Positions 13,011 to 23,649 of a stretch of DNA of 64,000 bases are shown piece after piece (position 1 is the first letter of the stretch; every line of letters starts with the position of its first letter). Made by a program: the position numbers and the translations under genes. Origin of the DNA: Manis javanica (Eukaryota; Chordata; Mammalia; Pholidota; Manidae); NCBI RefSeq assembly GCF_040802235.1, contig NC_133166.1:2666001-2730000 (forward strand), read 5' to 3'. The notes beneath the pieces are model-generated. The model searched no databases and was not told the origin of the DNA. It saw only the letters and a program-made list of their open reading frames with translations.

Positions 13011-13337
13011 CTGCCGAATCACAGAATCTAAGAAGGGACTAGCGGTTACCAAAGGGGAGGGGTGTGAGAGGGCAGGTCGGGAGGGAGGGAGATGGAGATT
13101 GAGGGGTATTATGTTTAGTACACATGGTTTGGGGGGTCACGGGGAAACCAGTGTAGCACAGAGAAGGGACATAGTGGATCTGTGGCAACTTGCTGCACCG
13201 ATGGATAGTGACTGCATTGGTTTGAGTGGGGACTTGATAATATGGGCAAATGTAGTAACCACATTGTTTTTTCATGTGAAACCCTCATACATGTGTATCA
13301 ATAATACCTTAATAAAAACTAAAAACAAACAAAAAAA
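13011..13337 (+). mobile_element. 5'-truncated L1 3' end with target-site duplication
   Basis: A short L1 3' tail. It starts in the 3' UTR ('gactagcggttaccaaaggg'), passes a G-rich purine tract and a 'gataatatgggcaaatgtag' block, and ends with 'accttaataaaaac' and an A-rich tail. It is flanked by a near-perfect 14-bp direct repeat, gaaaatgggctcct (12997-13010) and gaaaacgggctcct (13338-13351). That is the mark of target-primed insertion. The same 3' UTR type recurs at 26.9 and 30.4 kb. Open frames on both strands here (12988-13479 and 13039-13275) are by-products. Confidence 0.88.
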
Positions 13338-13559
13338 GAAAACGGGCTCCTTTATTTATTTAATGGTACTGCAAACTCCCATAGTTGACAAAGCAAACTG
13401 TCTTCAACACCTGCTTTTTTGTCCACATTTTGGTTGCTGTCACCTGATAGGAGGTCCATATTTCCTCCAGATAGAATGAGAAGAAATAATTTAGTTTATC
13501 AAGTTTTTTTAATGATTTCTCTTTTTATTAGCAACTATAATTTTATGAAACATTTAATG

Positions 13560-13900
13560 TAATTTCCTACTATCCAACTCAAAGTTCCCTCCACAATTTC
13601 ATTTACCCTTATAATTTAAGACCTAGCTGAAGCATTACCTCTTACAGCAAGTCTTCCCTAATGCATCAGGCTGTGTAGGTACCGTATTATAGTTCATTGA
13701 GTTTACAATTCTATCATCAAATTTGTAACAAGGTACTATAATTATATGGATATACATCTGTTTCTTTTGAGTTCTTCTAACTCAATTGTATTGAGTTCTT
13801 AAAGGAAAGGACCACATATTTTCATCTTTGTATCTTTACTACCTTAGCATAGAGTCTGGTAAAGACATGATACTCAACATTTGTTGTTTTGGAAGAATAA
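13560..13900 (+). repeat. L2 LINE 3' end relic
   Basis: Plus-strand L2 order: 'gcaagtcttccctaatgca', 'tctgtttcttttgagttctt', 'aaaggaccacatattttcat', 'ttagcatagagtctggtaaa' and 'tcaacatttgttg'. Diverged but continuous. Confidence 0.7.
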
Positions 13901-14079
13901 GAATTTGCCAATCCTTTCCTCTTTCCAGCTCTGCCTATGTCTATGGTCAATTATAGATTGTTTTCTGTGATGCTCCCTTCTTCCACCCTAACATATAATC
14001 AAGACAGAATAATAGATGATTACTAAGATATTTTAACAGATGGTTCAGTGAAATCATATTCGAACTATCACATTTTAAG

Positions 14080-14500
14080 ATTGTAGGTTTATTGGCACCA
14101 GACAGGAATGCTCACACACTACATGTCCATGTACATGAACAGAGACAGACAAAAGTGAATGCTGAGCCATGACAAAATGAGTCAAGGGATCTAGCTCCTA
14201 GCGGTCTTCGTGACATTATCTTCCTTAAGATCCATTCGTACTTGTACATTTTGGAAACAGCTCAGAGACCGAAGCATCTCCACTGCTGCTCAGGCAGGGA
14301 AGATGTTTAGTGGGAATCACAACAAAATGGGTATTTACTGAGACCACGGAAGTTACAGTCCTGGAAATGAATACACTTCCTGCTCTTTACATCTTCGGGC
14401 TTATCAAGAAAGCCCTGAGTATCAACTTGGCAGAAGTTCATAAAATCTTTCATGTAGGGTAAATAAAAATTCTGTGTGCTGCTTTTTCATTGCCAACCAT
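14080..14500. other. Unassigned CpG-retaining patch
   Basis: Sequence with more CpG than its surroundings (around 14197-14400: agcggtc, ttcgtga, attcgta, accgaag, cacggaa, ttcgggc). Read on the minus strand it ends in a 'gccaataaacctacaatc' block at about 14080, which resembles an mRNA 3' end with AATAAA. It could be an old retrocopy of a host mRNA or an unidentified repeat. No protein family was recognised and there is no poly-A tail. Confidence 0.3.
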
Positions 14501-14574
14501 CCCAAGATTCAGGCATCTGTTAAAACATTCTGTTATCTACTGAACACAAAAATCTCTTTATTTTGAGACAGAAT

Positions 14575-14770
14575 GGTGTGGTGGGAAAATGCTTGGTTTT
14601 GGAGTTATTCAGACCTGAGTCTGAATCTCAGCTTTATTATTTATTTCTCAGGTGGATAAACTTAGAGAAGTTATCTCTCAGGATTGGTTTATTCAGCCAC
14701 AAAATATGATTAGTGACACCCATATCATGGGATTATTGGGAATATCAAATATTATTTGTAAGGTAAGTTT
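14575..14770 (+). repeat. MIR SINE relic
   Basis: Plus-strand MIR: 'gcttggttttggagttattc', 'gacctgagtctgaatctcag', and a later 'gggattattgggaatatcaa' block in core order. The open frame at 14652-14876 lies mostly in it. Confidence 0.65.
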
Positions 14771-16790
14771 TGCTCAGTTATATTTTGAGGTAAGTGTGCT
14801 CTTTCACTTTTTAGGAAACTTTCCCAAATGTGATAGATATGATAAAGACCATAAATTAAATATATGGATTTGGTGATTATTGTCTATGTCAGACACTCTT
14901 CTTGTCATTGGTAATTATGTCTTCTCTACCTGTGACATTCCATGTGTTTTTCTTCTAGAAATTAATCATTTATACCTAGTATTACTTATTACATAGCTTA
15001 AGCATTCCATTAATATGAAGACTCTGTTAGGGGAAATATATATTTTTCATATATGTATTCTAAGATTAAACATCATTTGCATTTAGTATGTATTTTGTGT
15101 GATTTTTTTGAAGCCCAAACATTGTGAGAAATGTGTTAGAGACCTTGAAATAATGAAGATAATTACCTGAATTCAATTTTTTAAGAGGTTGTGTCTATAG
15201 AGTATTTAAAATTTGGCCTGCAGAATCATCTAAAGTATTGCCCTAGTATTCATTGCAGACAATTGGTTTAAAGTCAAATGCGGTATAAAATATGGATTAA
15301 AAGATATATTGATTTTGGAAAGTACAGTGCTACCAATTAGTATTTCTCCCTCCAAGGATGTTCTCTGCTGGGATGCCACTTCTAATTGCTTCCTCATGAA
15401 ACCTTTGGGGATTCTCCTGAGATAAACAGTGATGTCAATAACTTGGATATAAATCCTATAGCACTGGCTAGAATTTGACCTTTTGGTTCATTAAAAAGAC
15501 ACTCTTATTTTCACAGGTAGGAGAGAAAATGTGTATATTGGTTCTCAATATCCAGTCATTTATGTATTCTCTTCATTAAATTGCGAATATCTTAGACACT
15601 ATGTGTTGAAATAGGTATTTTCGAGGAAATTTGCAGACAATGAATTTTCCACCATAGAAAATCTAAGGGTGCTTCTTCGGTTCTGCCCTTTTGTTGATAC
15701 CACCAGTATATCTGAACCATTCTGACGGAATTCCATAGTGTGGATCTCCAGCAGATGTTTCATTATAATTGGTTTTAAATAATACAGTTTTTGTGTTTTC
15801 CATTTGCCTAATATCTTAATGTCTACTCTTACCGATTTCCGTAAGAAAAAGTCCAACTGGAAACTTAAGTCCATGTAGTTTTTTGGTGGTTCAAATGTTT
15901 TCTGAACTCTACAAAGTAAATCACATGCTTAAAGAGGCTTTTTCTTTGTGACCATAAAACACATGGAAAACATTAGCTTCAATACACATAGCTAAGGGGT
16001 TTATGCTAGAAGATCTCTAATTCTTTATGGTTCTCCTTAGCATAAGATTCCAGATTCTTTTCCAATGCCTGTTTCTGTCTAGGACCTCACTTTTCACAAG
16101 CCATGCTTGCACTCCAGGAAAATTCATTTTTCAAAATATTGTCCTTTTTTTTTCCACCAAAATACTTGAAATATGAGTCAGTCTGATAATACCCAAATGA
16201 CCAAATTGGGTCAAGAAGAATTGTAAGCAGCAATTGCTGATGAAGAGGGTCTTCATTCTTGCTTTGCCAGGTTGCCTATGTGGTCACTTGACTCATCACC
16301 TAAGCTGGTGACTTCACCTGAATGTTTGCTGTGCTGATTCTTAGCAGCAGTCTGACAGACCTCTCATGGAGAGTATCTTCATATTGGCTGTTTCTGTTTT
16401 CCACAGACTCACCATTCTAGAATTAAATCTGGAGAGAGAGCATGGTTTCCATGAAAAAAAATGGCATGTGCCTGTGACCAGCAAGACTTAAGCAAAAATG
16501 GCACGGCTTCTTAGAGTCTAAGCCAGTATTATAATCTTGATCTTAGACTGGAGAAGTCGCTCATGGGCAGAGAGATAAAAGAGGAGCGCTTGGCTTCCCT
16601 ACTGCCAATTGATCACAATGCGAAGCTGCTACCCTAGATTCTTGATTCAATTGTTTTACTCTTTTAAGAATTAAGTCAGTGACCCCTTGGCTGCCTTTCT
16701 TCTCATCCTCTACCTGTTGTCTTCATTGGCGTGTCTGTCCCTATCACCTGCTACCTCAAAGAAGAACTACATCAGGACCCTATTTTATTC
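14771..16790. other. Intergenic, no gene seen
   Basis: No OR features, RNA gene or confident repeat. The minus-strand open frame at 15599-15874 (91 codons) has no recognisable domain. Confidence 0.5.
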
Positions 16791-16793
16791 ATA

Positions 16794-17240
16794 CAGGCAT
16801 ACCTTATTTTATTGCACTTCACTTTATTGTGCTTCCCCTATACTACATTTCTGACAAATTCAAAGTTTGTGACAACCACGTTGATTCCCAACAGCATCAG
16901 CTCACTTTGTGTCTTTGTGCCCTTTTTCAGTAATCTTCGTAACACTTCAAACTTTTTCACTGTTATTATGCTTGTTGTGATGATATGTGACCAGTGATTA
17001 CAACTTGCTGAAAGCTCAGATGACAGCAATTTTCAGCAGTATTTTTAAAAATTAAGGTATGTACATTTTTTTAGACAAAATATTATTTTATTGCGTACTT
17101 AAGAGACTACAATATAGTGTAAGCATAACTTTTATAGGCAGTGGGAAACCAAAAAAATTCATTTGACTTGCTTTATTGTGATATTTGCCTTATTGCAGTG
17201 GTCCAGAACTGAACCTGTAATAATCTTCAAGATCCGTCTG
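16794..17240 (-). mobile_element. Short Tigger1/MER2-type DNA transposon
   Basis: The left end reads 'caggcataccttattttatt' and the right end '…gatccgtctg', the diverged terminal inverted repeats of the Tigger1/MER2 group. Between them are typical Tigger end blocks: 'attgcacttcactttattg', 'aaagtttgtgacaaccacg', 'aaaattaaggtatgtaca', 'agtgtaagcataacttttat' and 'ttcatttgacttgctttatt'. At about 447 bp it lacks the transposase and is non-autonomous. TA precedes the left end and is degraded at the right. Strand is given relative to the usual Tigger1 consensus and is uncertain. Chance frames at 16679-17029 fall in it. Confidence 0.88.
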
Positions 17241-17350
17241 TGTTTATTTCTTCTCGTAGCCTATAATTCAATCATTGGTACAGAATATGGAGGCAATAAT
17301 ATTAGATAAATTGATTTTTAACATCTTGACAGTAGTTATTATTTTTTCCT

Positions 17351-17640
17351 ATGTGGTCTGTTCAACTGAGAGGAAGTGATGGACTTTCCCAAGAAAGGAG
17401 CATGTTACAGAGGAAAAACACCTTACTGGAAACTATAGTATCTGATTCCCTTCCTGGTTCTTCTATTTCCACTTCCGTTTTCTTCCATTCCATGTTACAG
17501 TTTTTGAATTTGGTTACTCATCTACCTGAACTTACTGCCTCTGTCTTGTCCATCATCTTACTTCCAGCATCCAGCACCATTCTGGAACTTAAAAGATGCC
17601 CAATATTTACATGCCATAAGCATGTATACATATATGAATG
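17351..17640. other. Unassigned 96-codon open frame, not called as a gene
   Basis: A frame on the + strand with ATG, no homology I recognise, no signal peptide and no domain. It sits in intergenic sequence between the Tigger element and a MIR. Chance occurrence is the simplest reading. Confidence 0.5.
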
Positions 17641-17724
17641 AATGGTTTACAAGTGATGTGAAGTGTTTCCTGAACTATAAAATTTAATGTTGATATGATG
17701 AATACAATTGTTAAAAGACCTCAT

Positions 17725-17905
17725 AATATTTGGTAGCTGAGAAAATGAGATTTGAAATCAGAAGGCCAAAGAACCCATCTGTTTCCTGCCTGTAAAATGG
17801 AAAGATATCATATGTGTTGTTGGAACTAAATGAGATAATATGTAGAAAGTACTTTAATATGGTGTGTGGAGCATAAGAACTCAGCATATGTTATTAGTGT
17901 GTTGT
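17725..17905 (+). repeat. MIR SINE relic
   Basis: Plus-strand MIR: 'gagatttgaaatcagaagg', 'cctgcctgtaaaatggaaag', 'aaatgagataatatgtagaa' and 'aactcagcatatgttatta'. Confidence 0.7.
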
Positions 17906-18772
17906 TATACTTCAAGCAGCAATTGACCAGATCAATTAGTTTCATTTGTATTTTTAGGGCAGGTGAAAAATGGAGTGCTACGCACAATGATATTCTGAGT
18001 CTGTTCTGAGAGTATAAGAAGTTTTGTACAGCCTCTGACAAGTTTTCTGACAATGACATTTGCTAATGTCAAAATTGTCTCATGGAAAAAAGAGTATTTA
18101 GATGTAAACATAATTATACACAATTATTATATATGAAAATCTGTAAATTAAAATTTGGAGACATACCAACATACAGTATTTTAGCTTATTTTTGGTATAT
18201 ATTTAAAATAATTTACAATAAATTCAATAAAATGCATACCATTTACATAAATTAAAAGACATAAACATATGAGAAATACACATTAAAACACTATCGTGCC
18301 TTAGAAATTACTTCTGTAAGTAAGGATGCAATTTAACTTTTTCCCATTTAACTCATCCATTAAGCCAATGCTGTCAAAGGGTTCCTTTTTTCAACCCTGA
18401 TTTGGAATTCCATCTCCATCATCTATCAAGTTTCTTATGTGCGTAGATCTACCTGCGGACTTCTCATTCAGTTACATCAGCTATTTTTACCAACTGTGTG
18501 CAAATAACCCATTGTACAGAATAGTATAATTTTACAATAAATCATGATTGCTTATTAACAATATTAACTCTCAGATCCCTTATTTCTCTGAGATTTTAGA
18601 GCAACTTTCAGTGTATTCCCACTCTCAGTGTGCTCACTATTACTCTTAATAGTTGGCTACTCAATATATACATAAATAACCTTGGCCTCTCTGTTTTAAC
18701 TCTTCCCTTCCCCCCAGCCACAAACCCCCCATGACTACCATCACCATCATATATAACATATATAATACAAAA

Positions 18773-18774
<2 letters not shown>

Positions 18775-18814
<40 letters not shown>
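18775..18814. repeat. (AT)n microsatellite
   Basis: About 20 uninterrupted TA units between two copies of an 'atataatacaaaagt' sequence (around 18760-18774 and 18821-18836). The Ile-Tyr run in the minus-strand frame 18661-18885 comes from it. Confidence 0.97.
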
Positions 18815-18817
<3 letters not shown>

Positions 18818-19339
18818 AGATATATAATACAAAAGTAGATCATTAACCTGAGCAATATGAGATGAAAGTCTGATGAATAAATCACTTCATTTCCCTGGAA
18901 TTCAGTTTCTCAATGTTCAGAATGAGCTTTACCTGTGTTATCTTCAACCTTTTTCCTAAACTTCTTTGTATATATGTGTATGTATGAAAGTATGTAGGCA
19001 GGAGCTCTAGGCATTTTTAAATTTATATTATGATTTTTTCTTTAACATATATCTTATCTAGATTTTTAAAAATCTCCCAAGATATCATGATACTTACACT
19101 TATAATTTTGTCTTTAGTCTCAGACTTGATTGCACTGTGTGATTACAAATATAATCTATACGAAAGTCATTTGTTGAAAAACCTTTGAATTTGCTTTATG
19201 GTGTATCTATTCATGGAAACACTACTGAGATAATACAGCTAAAGCTCTTTGGACCTTTTTAGAATGTTTACCTGGTACAATATTTAACAAGGGTTTCAGT
19301 GATTTAGAAAAAAAAAAGCAACTTTTATATCTCTCTTTA

Positions 19340-19375
19340 GATAATCAAACCAATACCTCATATAGGAGACAAAGA
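19340..19375 (+). promoter_or_regulatory. Candidate splice acceptor before the 19.4-kb OR
   Basis: A pyrimidine-rich 'tatctctctttag' ends in AG at 19339-19340, leaving 35 nt to the ATG. OR genes usually have one or more upstream non-coding exons spliced just before a single coding exon. The site fits that plan, but splicing is inferred. Confidence 0.5.
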
Positions 19376-20314
19376 ATGTCCGGAAGAAACTACACTGAAG
19401 TGACAGAATTCATTCTCTTGGGCCTAACAAGCCGCCCAGAGCTGCGAGTTGTTTTCTTCGTGTTGTTCCTTGTCGTCTACATAGTCACGGTGATAGGAAA
19501 TGCGGGCATGATTATTTTGATCCAAATTGATTCTCGACTTCATACTCCCATGTACTTTTTTCTCTCAAGCTTGTCTGTTCTAGATCTGTGTTTCTCCACA
19601 AATGTCACTCCCAAAATGCTAGAAAATTTCTTATCGGAGAAGAAGACCATCTCCTATGCAGGGTGTCTGGTGCAGTGCTATATTGTCATTGCTGTGGTCC
19701 TTACGGAGCACTGCATGCTGGCCGTCATGGCGTATGACCGTTACATGGCTATCTGTAACCCTCTTCTCTATAGCAGCAAGATGTCCAAGAATGTCTGTGT
19801 CCTCCTGATTGTTGTCCCTTATGTCTATGGCTTCCTGCTTAGTGTGATGGAAACCTTGAGGACCTACAACCTATCTTTCTGTGGTGCTAATGAAATTAAT
19901 CATTTCTATTGTGCTGATCCCCCTCTTATCGAGCTGGCGTGCTCTGCCACCTACAGTAAGGAGTTATCCATGTACATAGTGGCTGGCTTCAGTAACGTCC
20001 AGTCCCTGCTGGTCATTCTCGCATCCTATGTGTCCATCCTTGCTGCTATCCTCAGAAGCCATTCTGCAGAAGGGAGAAAAAAAGCTTTTTCTACCTGCGG
20101 CTCCCACCTGACTGTGGTCACAATCTTTTACGGAACTCTCTTCTGCATGCATCTGAGACGTCCCACAGAGGAGTCCGTGGAGCAAGGCAAAATGGTGGCT
20201 GTGTTTTACACCACTGTGATCCCTATGCTGAACCCCATGATCTACGGGCTCAGGAACAAGGACGTGAAAGAGGCCTTGAGAAAAGCAATAGGGAAACAAA
20301 AATTGGGGAAATAG
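19376..20314 (+). CDS. Intact olfactory receptor, OR5M subfamily
   Basis: Encodes a complete 312-residue class II odorant receptor, a seven-transmembrane G-protein-coupled receptor expected in olfactory cilia and coupled to G-olf. Visible features are an N5-Y-T sequon, TM1 with G41-N42, the LHTPMYFFL loop/TM2 block (55-63), C97 for the loop disulphide, and [12 protein letters not shown] (118-129). Further on are [14 protein letters not shown] in loop 2, [10 protein letters not shown] at TM6, PMLNPMIY at TM7 and a Lys-rich tail. The [10 protein letters not shown] pattern, [10 protein letters not shown] and [13 protein letters not shown] place it in OR5M, near OR5M8/OR5M3/OR5M9. TM3 ([15 protein letters not shown]) departs from the usual OR5[12 protein letters not shown] pattern, so ligand range may differ. 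The start chosen has the standard OR5 amino terminus. I could not match it to one human OR5M gene, so no symbol is given. Confidence 0.95.
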   Translation: MSGRNYTEVTEFILLGLTSRPELRVVFFVLFLVVYIVTVIGNAGMIILIQIDSRLHTPMYFFLSSLSVLDLCFSTNVTPKMLENFLSEKKTISYAGCLVQCYIVIAVVLTEHCMLAVMAYDRYMAICNPLLYSSKMSKNVCVLLIVVPYVYGFLLSVMETLRTYNLSFCGANEINHFYCADPPLIELACSATYSKELSMYIVAGFSNVQSLLVILASYVSILAAILRSHSAEGRKKAFSTCGSHLTVVTIFYGTLFCMHLRRPTEESVEQGKMVAVFYTTVIPMLNPMIYGLRNKDVKEALRKAIGKQKLGK

Positions 20315-20532
20315 AAGTGTTAAACTGTCATTAAAAACATTTCTAGGCATACTAAGATATTGTATTAGACATTCATTTTAAGTTAGTGTGCAATACATCT
20401 CCAACTTTATGTATTAGGTAGCTGATGAGGTTAAAATTCCTGAAAGGGGATCCATTCACATCCCTGTATCAACTAGTGTCATCTCTTACAAAAATCACTA
20501 GTTGCTTAAACAAATCTGAATGTTCACTTTAA

Positions 20533-20632
20533 TTTGTTTTTCTTTCAGAAGAAGTCTGGAAGTTAGCAGTGTCCAAATTACATACCAGCTTTGTTTTTCT
20601 TTCAGAAGAAGTCTGGAGGTTAGCAGTGTCCA
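20533..20632. repeat. Tandem duplication, 57-bp period
   Basis: Copy 1 starts at 20533 and copy 2 at 20590. The shared 43 nt beginning 'tttgtttttctttcagaaga' differ at one position. Each copy carries a polypyrimidine-CAG that resembles a splice acceptor. Because 57 is a multiple of three, the pair also makes a repeated open frame (20520-20705) that is not a gene by any other sign. Confidence 0.9.
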
Positions 20633-20639
20633 GCTTTCT

Positions 20640-22510
20640 TACATTTTGTTTCTAATCCCTTATAGCTCATTTTACCTTAAACGTGGCTTATCTTCTTCTT
20701 CCTAAGGTCACTTTATGAGGCAAAATGGCTGGGGGGAAGCTAGCCCACATGTGCAAATGTTCTTCAAATATTCTAAATATACCATGCAAGAAGTGTGTTC
20801 ATATCTGTTGGGCCAAAACGTAATCATATCCTCAAACCTCCCTGCAAGAGAGTCTAGGAAGTTTTTATTCCATGACCCTGCATATCAGGCTAAAAGAAAT
20901 GGGTTCTGCTTCCTCCCACTGGTGAATAGCCATCTCCACCCTATTTACTAAAAGTACCACACCTTCACCCCTTATTCATTTTAGTCGTGACTTCCTAACT
21001 CATTTCCAATGATGCCTAACCATTGAAATTAATAACGCTTTATTTCACAGATGATAGAAAGATCTTAGAACCTGATAAAGTGCCTACAAATGATGAGTGG
21101 GATCTTTTAAAATATTTTGTCACATAAACATTTTTTCCAGAGGCTCAGTATGACAAGTAAGTAAGCTTTTTCTTGCAGCATCATTAAAATGGCTCCATGG
21201 GTGTGTTTTCTAAATGCATCTGGCTGATTTAGAAACAAAAATCGTATAGAAAAGTGTGTTTCATTTATTTAGGTTGATGGTGCATGGTACATTTTTAGAT
21301 GTTTCCTAACTATTTTTGTGTATTCAAGGACCATTTTTTAAGATCATGAGCAAACCATTTTTAAGTCATTTAACTGAAGTTATTTTATAAATCATGAGGT
21401 TTAGGTGTCAACATGGGTAGCAAGTCTCACAAATATGCAAATAGGGGACTTATTGCCATTCTTCCACCCATTGCCTCCACGATTAATTACAAGGTGTTCT
21501 AATATGGCTGCAGCCAAATTATAATGGGCTGTAATCCTTGGAGATTGTTAGAGACTGGTCAAAATTGCTGATATTAAATCAGTGAAGAATAAAAGTACAC
21601 TTAACTTTTCTTATTTACCTTCTCTATTTGTTGACATTATCTCTTAAAATATCTTCTCAATAAAGGCAAATACACAATTATAATCCATGTCTGAGGGATG
21701 GATTTGCTGTGTTCATGGACCATTCTAATGACATGGCTTTTTATAAATGTGAAACTGTCTGGTATCATTAAATTTAAACTCAAGCATCAAGAAAGAGTTA
21801 GAAGCAGGTTACTAGATTGGTCTGAGAAGTACATTATCTAAACCTCTAAATACCAGATACAGAAATAACTTTTGGGGATCACAGGCTTTATTACAGTGGA
21901 GTGAGAGATGCAGCACCTGGTGGGATGTGCCTGATATTCTAAGTACTGGTCAAACCTGATGGTATTTACTCTGCCATCTAGGCCTGTTTTATAAAAAATA
22001 AGAGAAGAGACACAGTAGAGGTTCATATACAATAAATATCACCATTTTATTAAATTAATATTAGTCAATAAAATCAAGCCATTAGTTCAATAAATAAGCC
22101 TTTGGCTTGAAAAGAGTTTTGCCAGTAGAGATACAATTTGTCACATGTTGTTTGTTATGCTTATGAGAAATGGAATTTGGTCTTCAGGGTTTGTTGAGCC
22201 TGTATAATTTTTTCTAGTTGAGAATTGGAAGCAACAAATTACAAAAATTACAATGATTACAGCATGTGTGTAGAGATGTGCAGGGCTTCAAACTCCCAAG
22301 TTGTTTTATGGTCTAGCAGCGTGTATTACCTCCAAAATATTATCTGTTTCTTGAAAGGACAGAGAAGTATATAAAACTGGCAAAAATTAAGGGATTGCAG
22401 AGTTCTAAATGTGGAAAACTCATTAGATCAGAATAAGAATATATTACTAGAACTTAAGTTCTATTTGACCAGGTACTATTTTTTTTAACCATATCCTGGG
22501 AACACAGTAA
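20640..22510. other. Intergenic, no gene seen
   Basis: Downstream flank of the 19.4-kb OR. An unassigned, possibly old retroelement stretch lies at about 20710-20945. Open frames at 20715-20951 and 21838-22032 have no recognisable features. Confidence 0.5.
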
Positions 22511-22515
22511 ATGAT

Positions 22516-22535
22516 TAAATAAATAAATAAATAAA
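22516..22535. repeat. (AAAT)n simple repeat
   Basis: Five AAAT units just upstream of an L1 remnant. Confidence 0.9.
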
Positions 22536-22589
22536 TGGATGTCAATGTCTATATATAATGACACCAAGGTCAAGAATTTTTGATTTCTC

Positions 22590-23647
22590 AAATAAATGGA
22601 AAGAGGTACCATGCTCACGGATTATAAGAATTAATATTGTTAAAATGTCCACATACGCATAGCAATGTACAGATTCAGTGCAATCCCTATCAAACTGCCA
22701 AAGGCATTTTTCATAGAACTAAAAATAATTCTAAAATGTGTATGGACCCACAAAACACCCTTAATAGCTAAAGCAATGTTAAGAAAGGAGAACAAACCTA
22801 AAAGTATTGCACTCCCAGATTTCAGACTGTAGTATAAACCATCCAAACAACATTGTACTGGCACAAAAATAGACACACAGATCAGTGGAACAGAATAAAG
22901 AGCCCAGAAATGAACCCACACATACATGGTCAATTAATCTACAACAAATGAGGCAAGAATATACAGTGGGGAAGGCAATCTCTTCAATAAATTAAAAATA
23001 GAAATACCATTCAATTCAGCAATTCCACTTCTGGGTATTTTCCCTGAAGAAAATGAGTACAAATTCAAGAAGATATATGCACCTCTAGGTTCACTGCACC
23101 ATTATTCACAATCGCTAAGAAATGGAAGCAACCCACATCCATTGATAGATGAATGGATAAAGAAGATGTGGTACATACATACAAAGGAATATCACTGAGA
23201 CATAAAAAAGAATGAAATCTTGCCATTTGTGACAACATGGATAGAACTAGAAGATATTATGCTAGGTGAAACAAATCAGATAGAAAAGACAAATACCGTA
23301 TTATTTCTCTGCTATGTGAGTATGGACTCTACAACCAAAACAAATGAATAAATAAAATAAAACCTAAACAAATTTATAAATTAAAAAGAAGAGACTGTGG
23401 CTGCCAGAGAGGAGTTTGGGAAGGTGGGTGAAATAAGCAAAGGGGATTAAGAGAAACACACTCTCAGTGATAAAATAAATAAGTCACGGGGATGTACAAC
23501 AGGAAATATAGTTAATAATATTGTAATGACTTTGGTAACCACCATCATGGTGAGCATTTTATAATGGATATAAATGTCAAATCACTATGGTGTACACCTG
23601 AGGTTAACTGTATGTCAACTGTACTTTAAAACTAAAAGAAATAAATT
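22590..23647 (+). mobile_element. L1 remnant: ORF2 3' part plus 3' UTR, internally deleted
   Basis: Starts in the late reverse transcriptase region of L1 ORF2 ('gtacagattcagtgcaatcc', then 'gaacccacacatacatggtc'). It jumps at about 22985-22995 to the 'ttaaaaatagaaataccatt' segment, which in a normal L1 lies roughly 0.8 kb further on. It then continues through 'gaatggataaagaagatgtg' and 'atagaactagaagatattat' to a 3' UTR ending 'atgtcaactgtactttaaaa'. The 5' part is missing. The 3' UTR differs from that of the L1 tails at 13.0, 26.9 and 30.4 kb and looks like an older L1MA-like lineage. The minus-strand frame 22640-22933 is antisense to it. Confidence 0.88.
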
Positions 23648-23649
23648 GT

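Noticed and set aside
12988-13479. 163-codon open frame
   Set aside because: Crosses an L1 3' UTR insertion and its flanks, so it is not a gene.
18661-18885. Frame with an Ile-Tyr run
   Set aside because: Made by translating an AT microsatellite.
19964-20350. 128-codon open frame antisense to the 19.4-kb OR
   Set aside because: It is the antisense shadow of OR coding sequence. It has no independent start context or family resemblance.
22640-22933. 97-codon minus-strand frame with hydrophobic stretches
   Set aside because: Antisense to L1 ORF2; the hydrophobicity is incidental.
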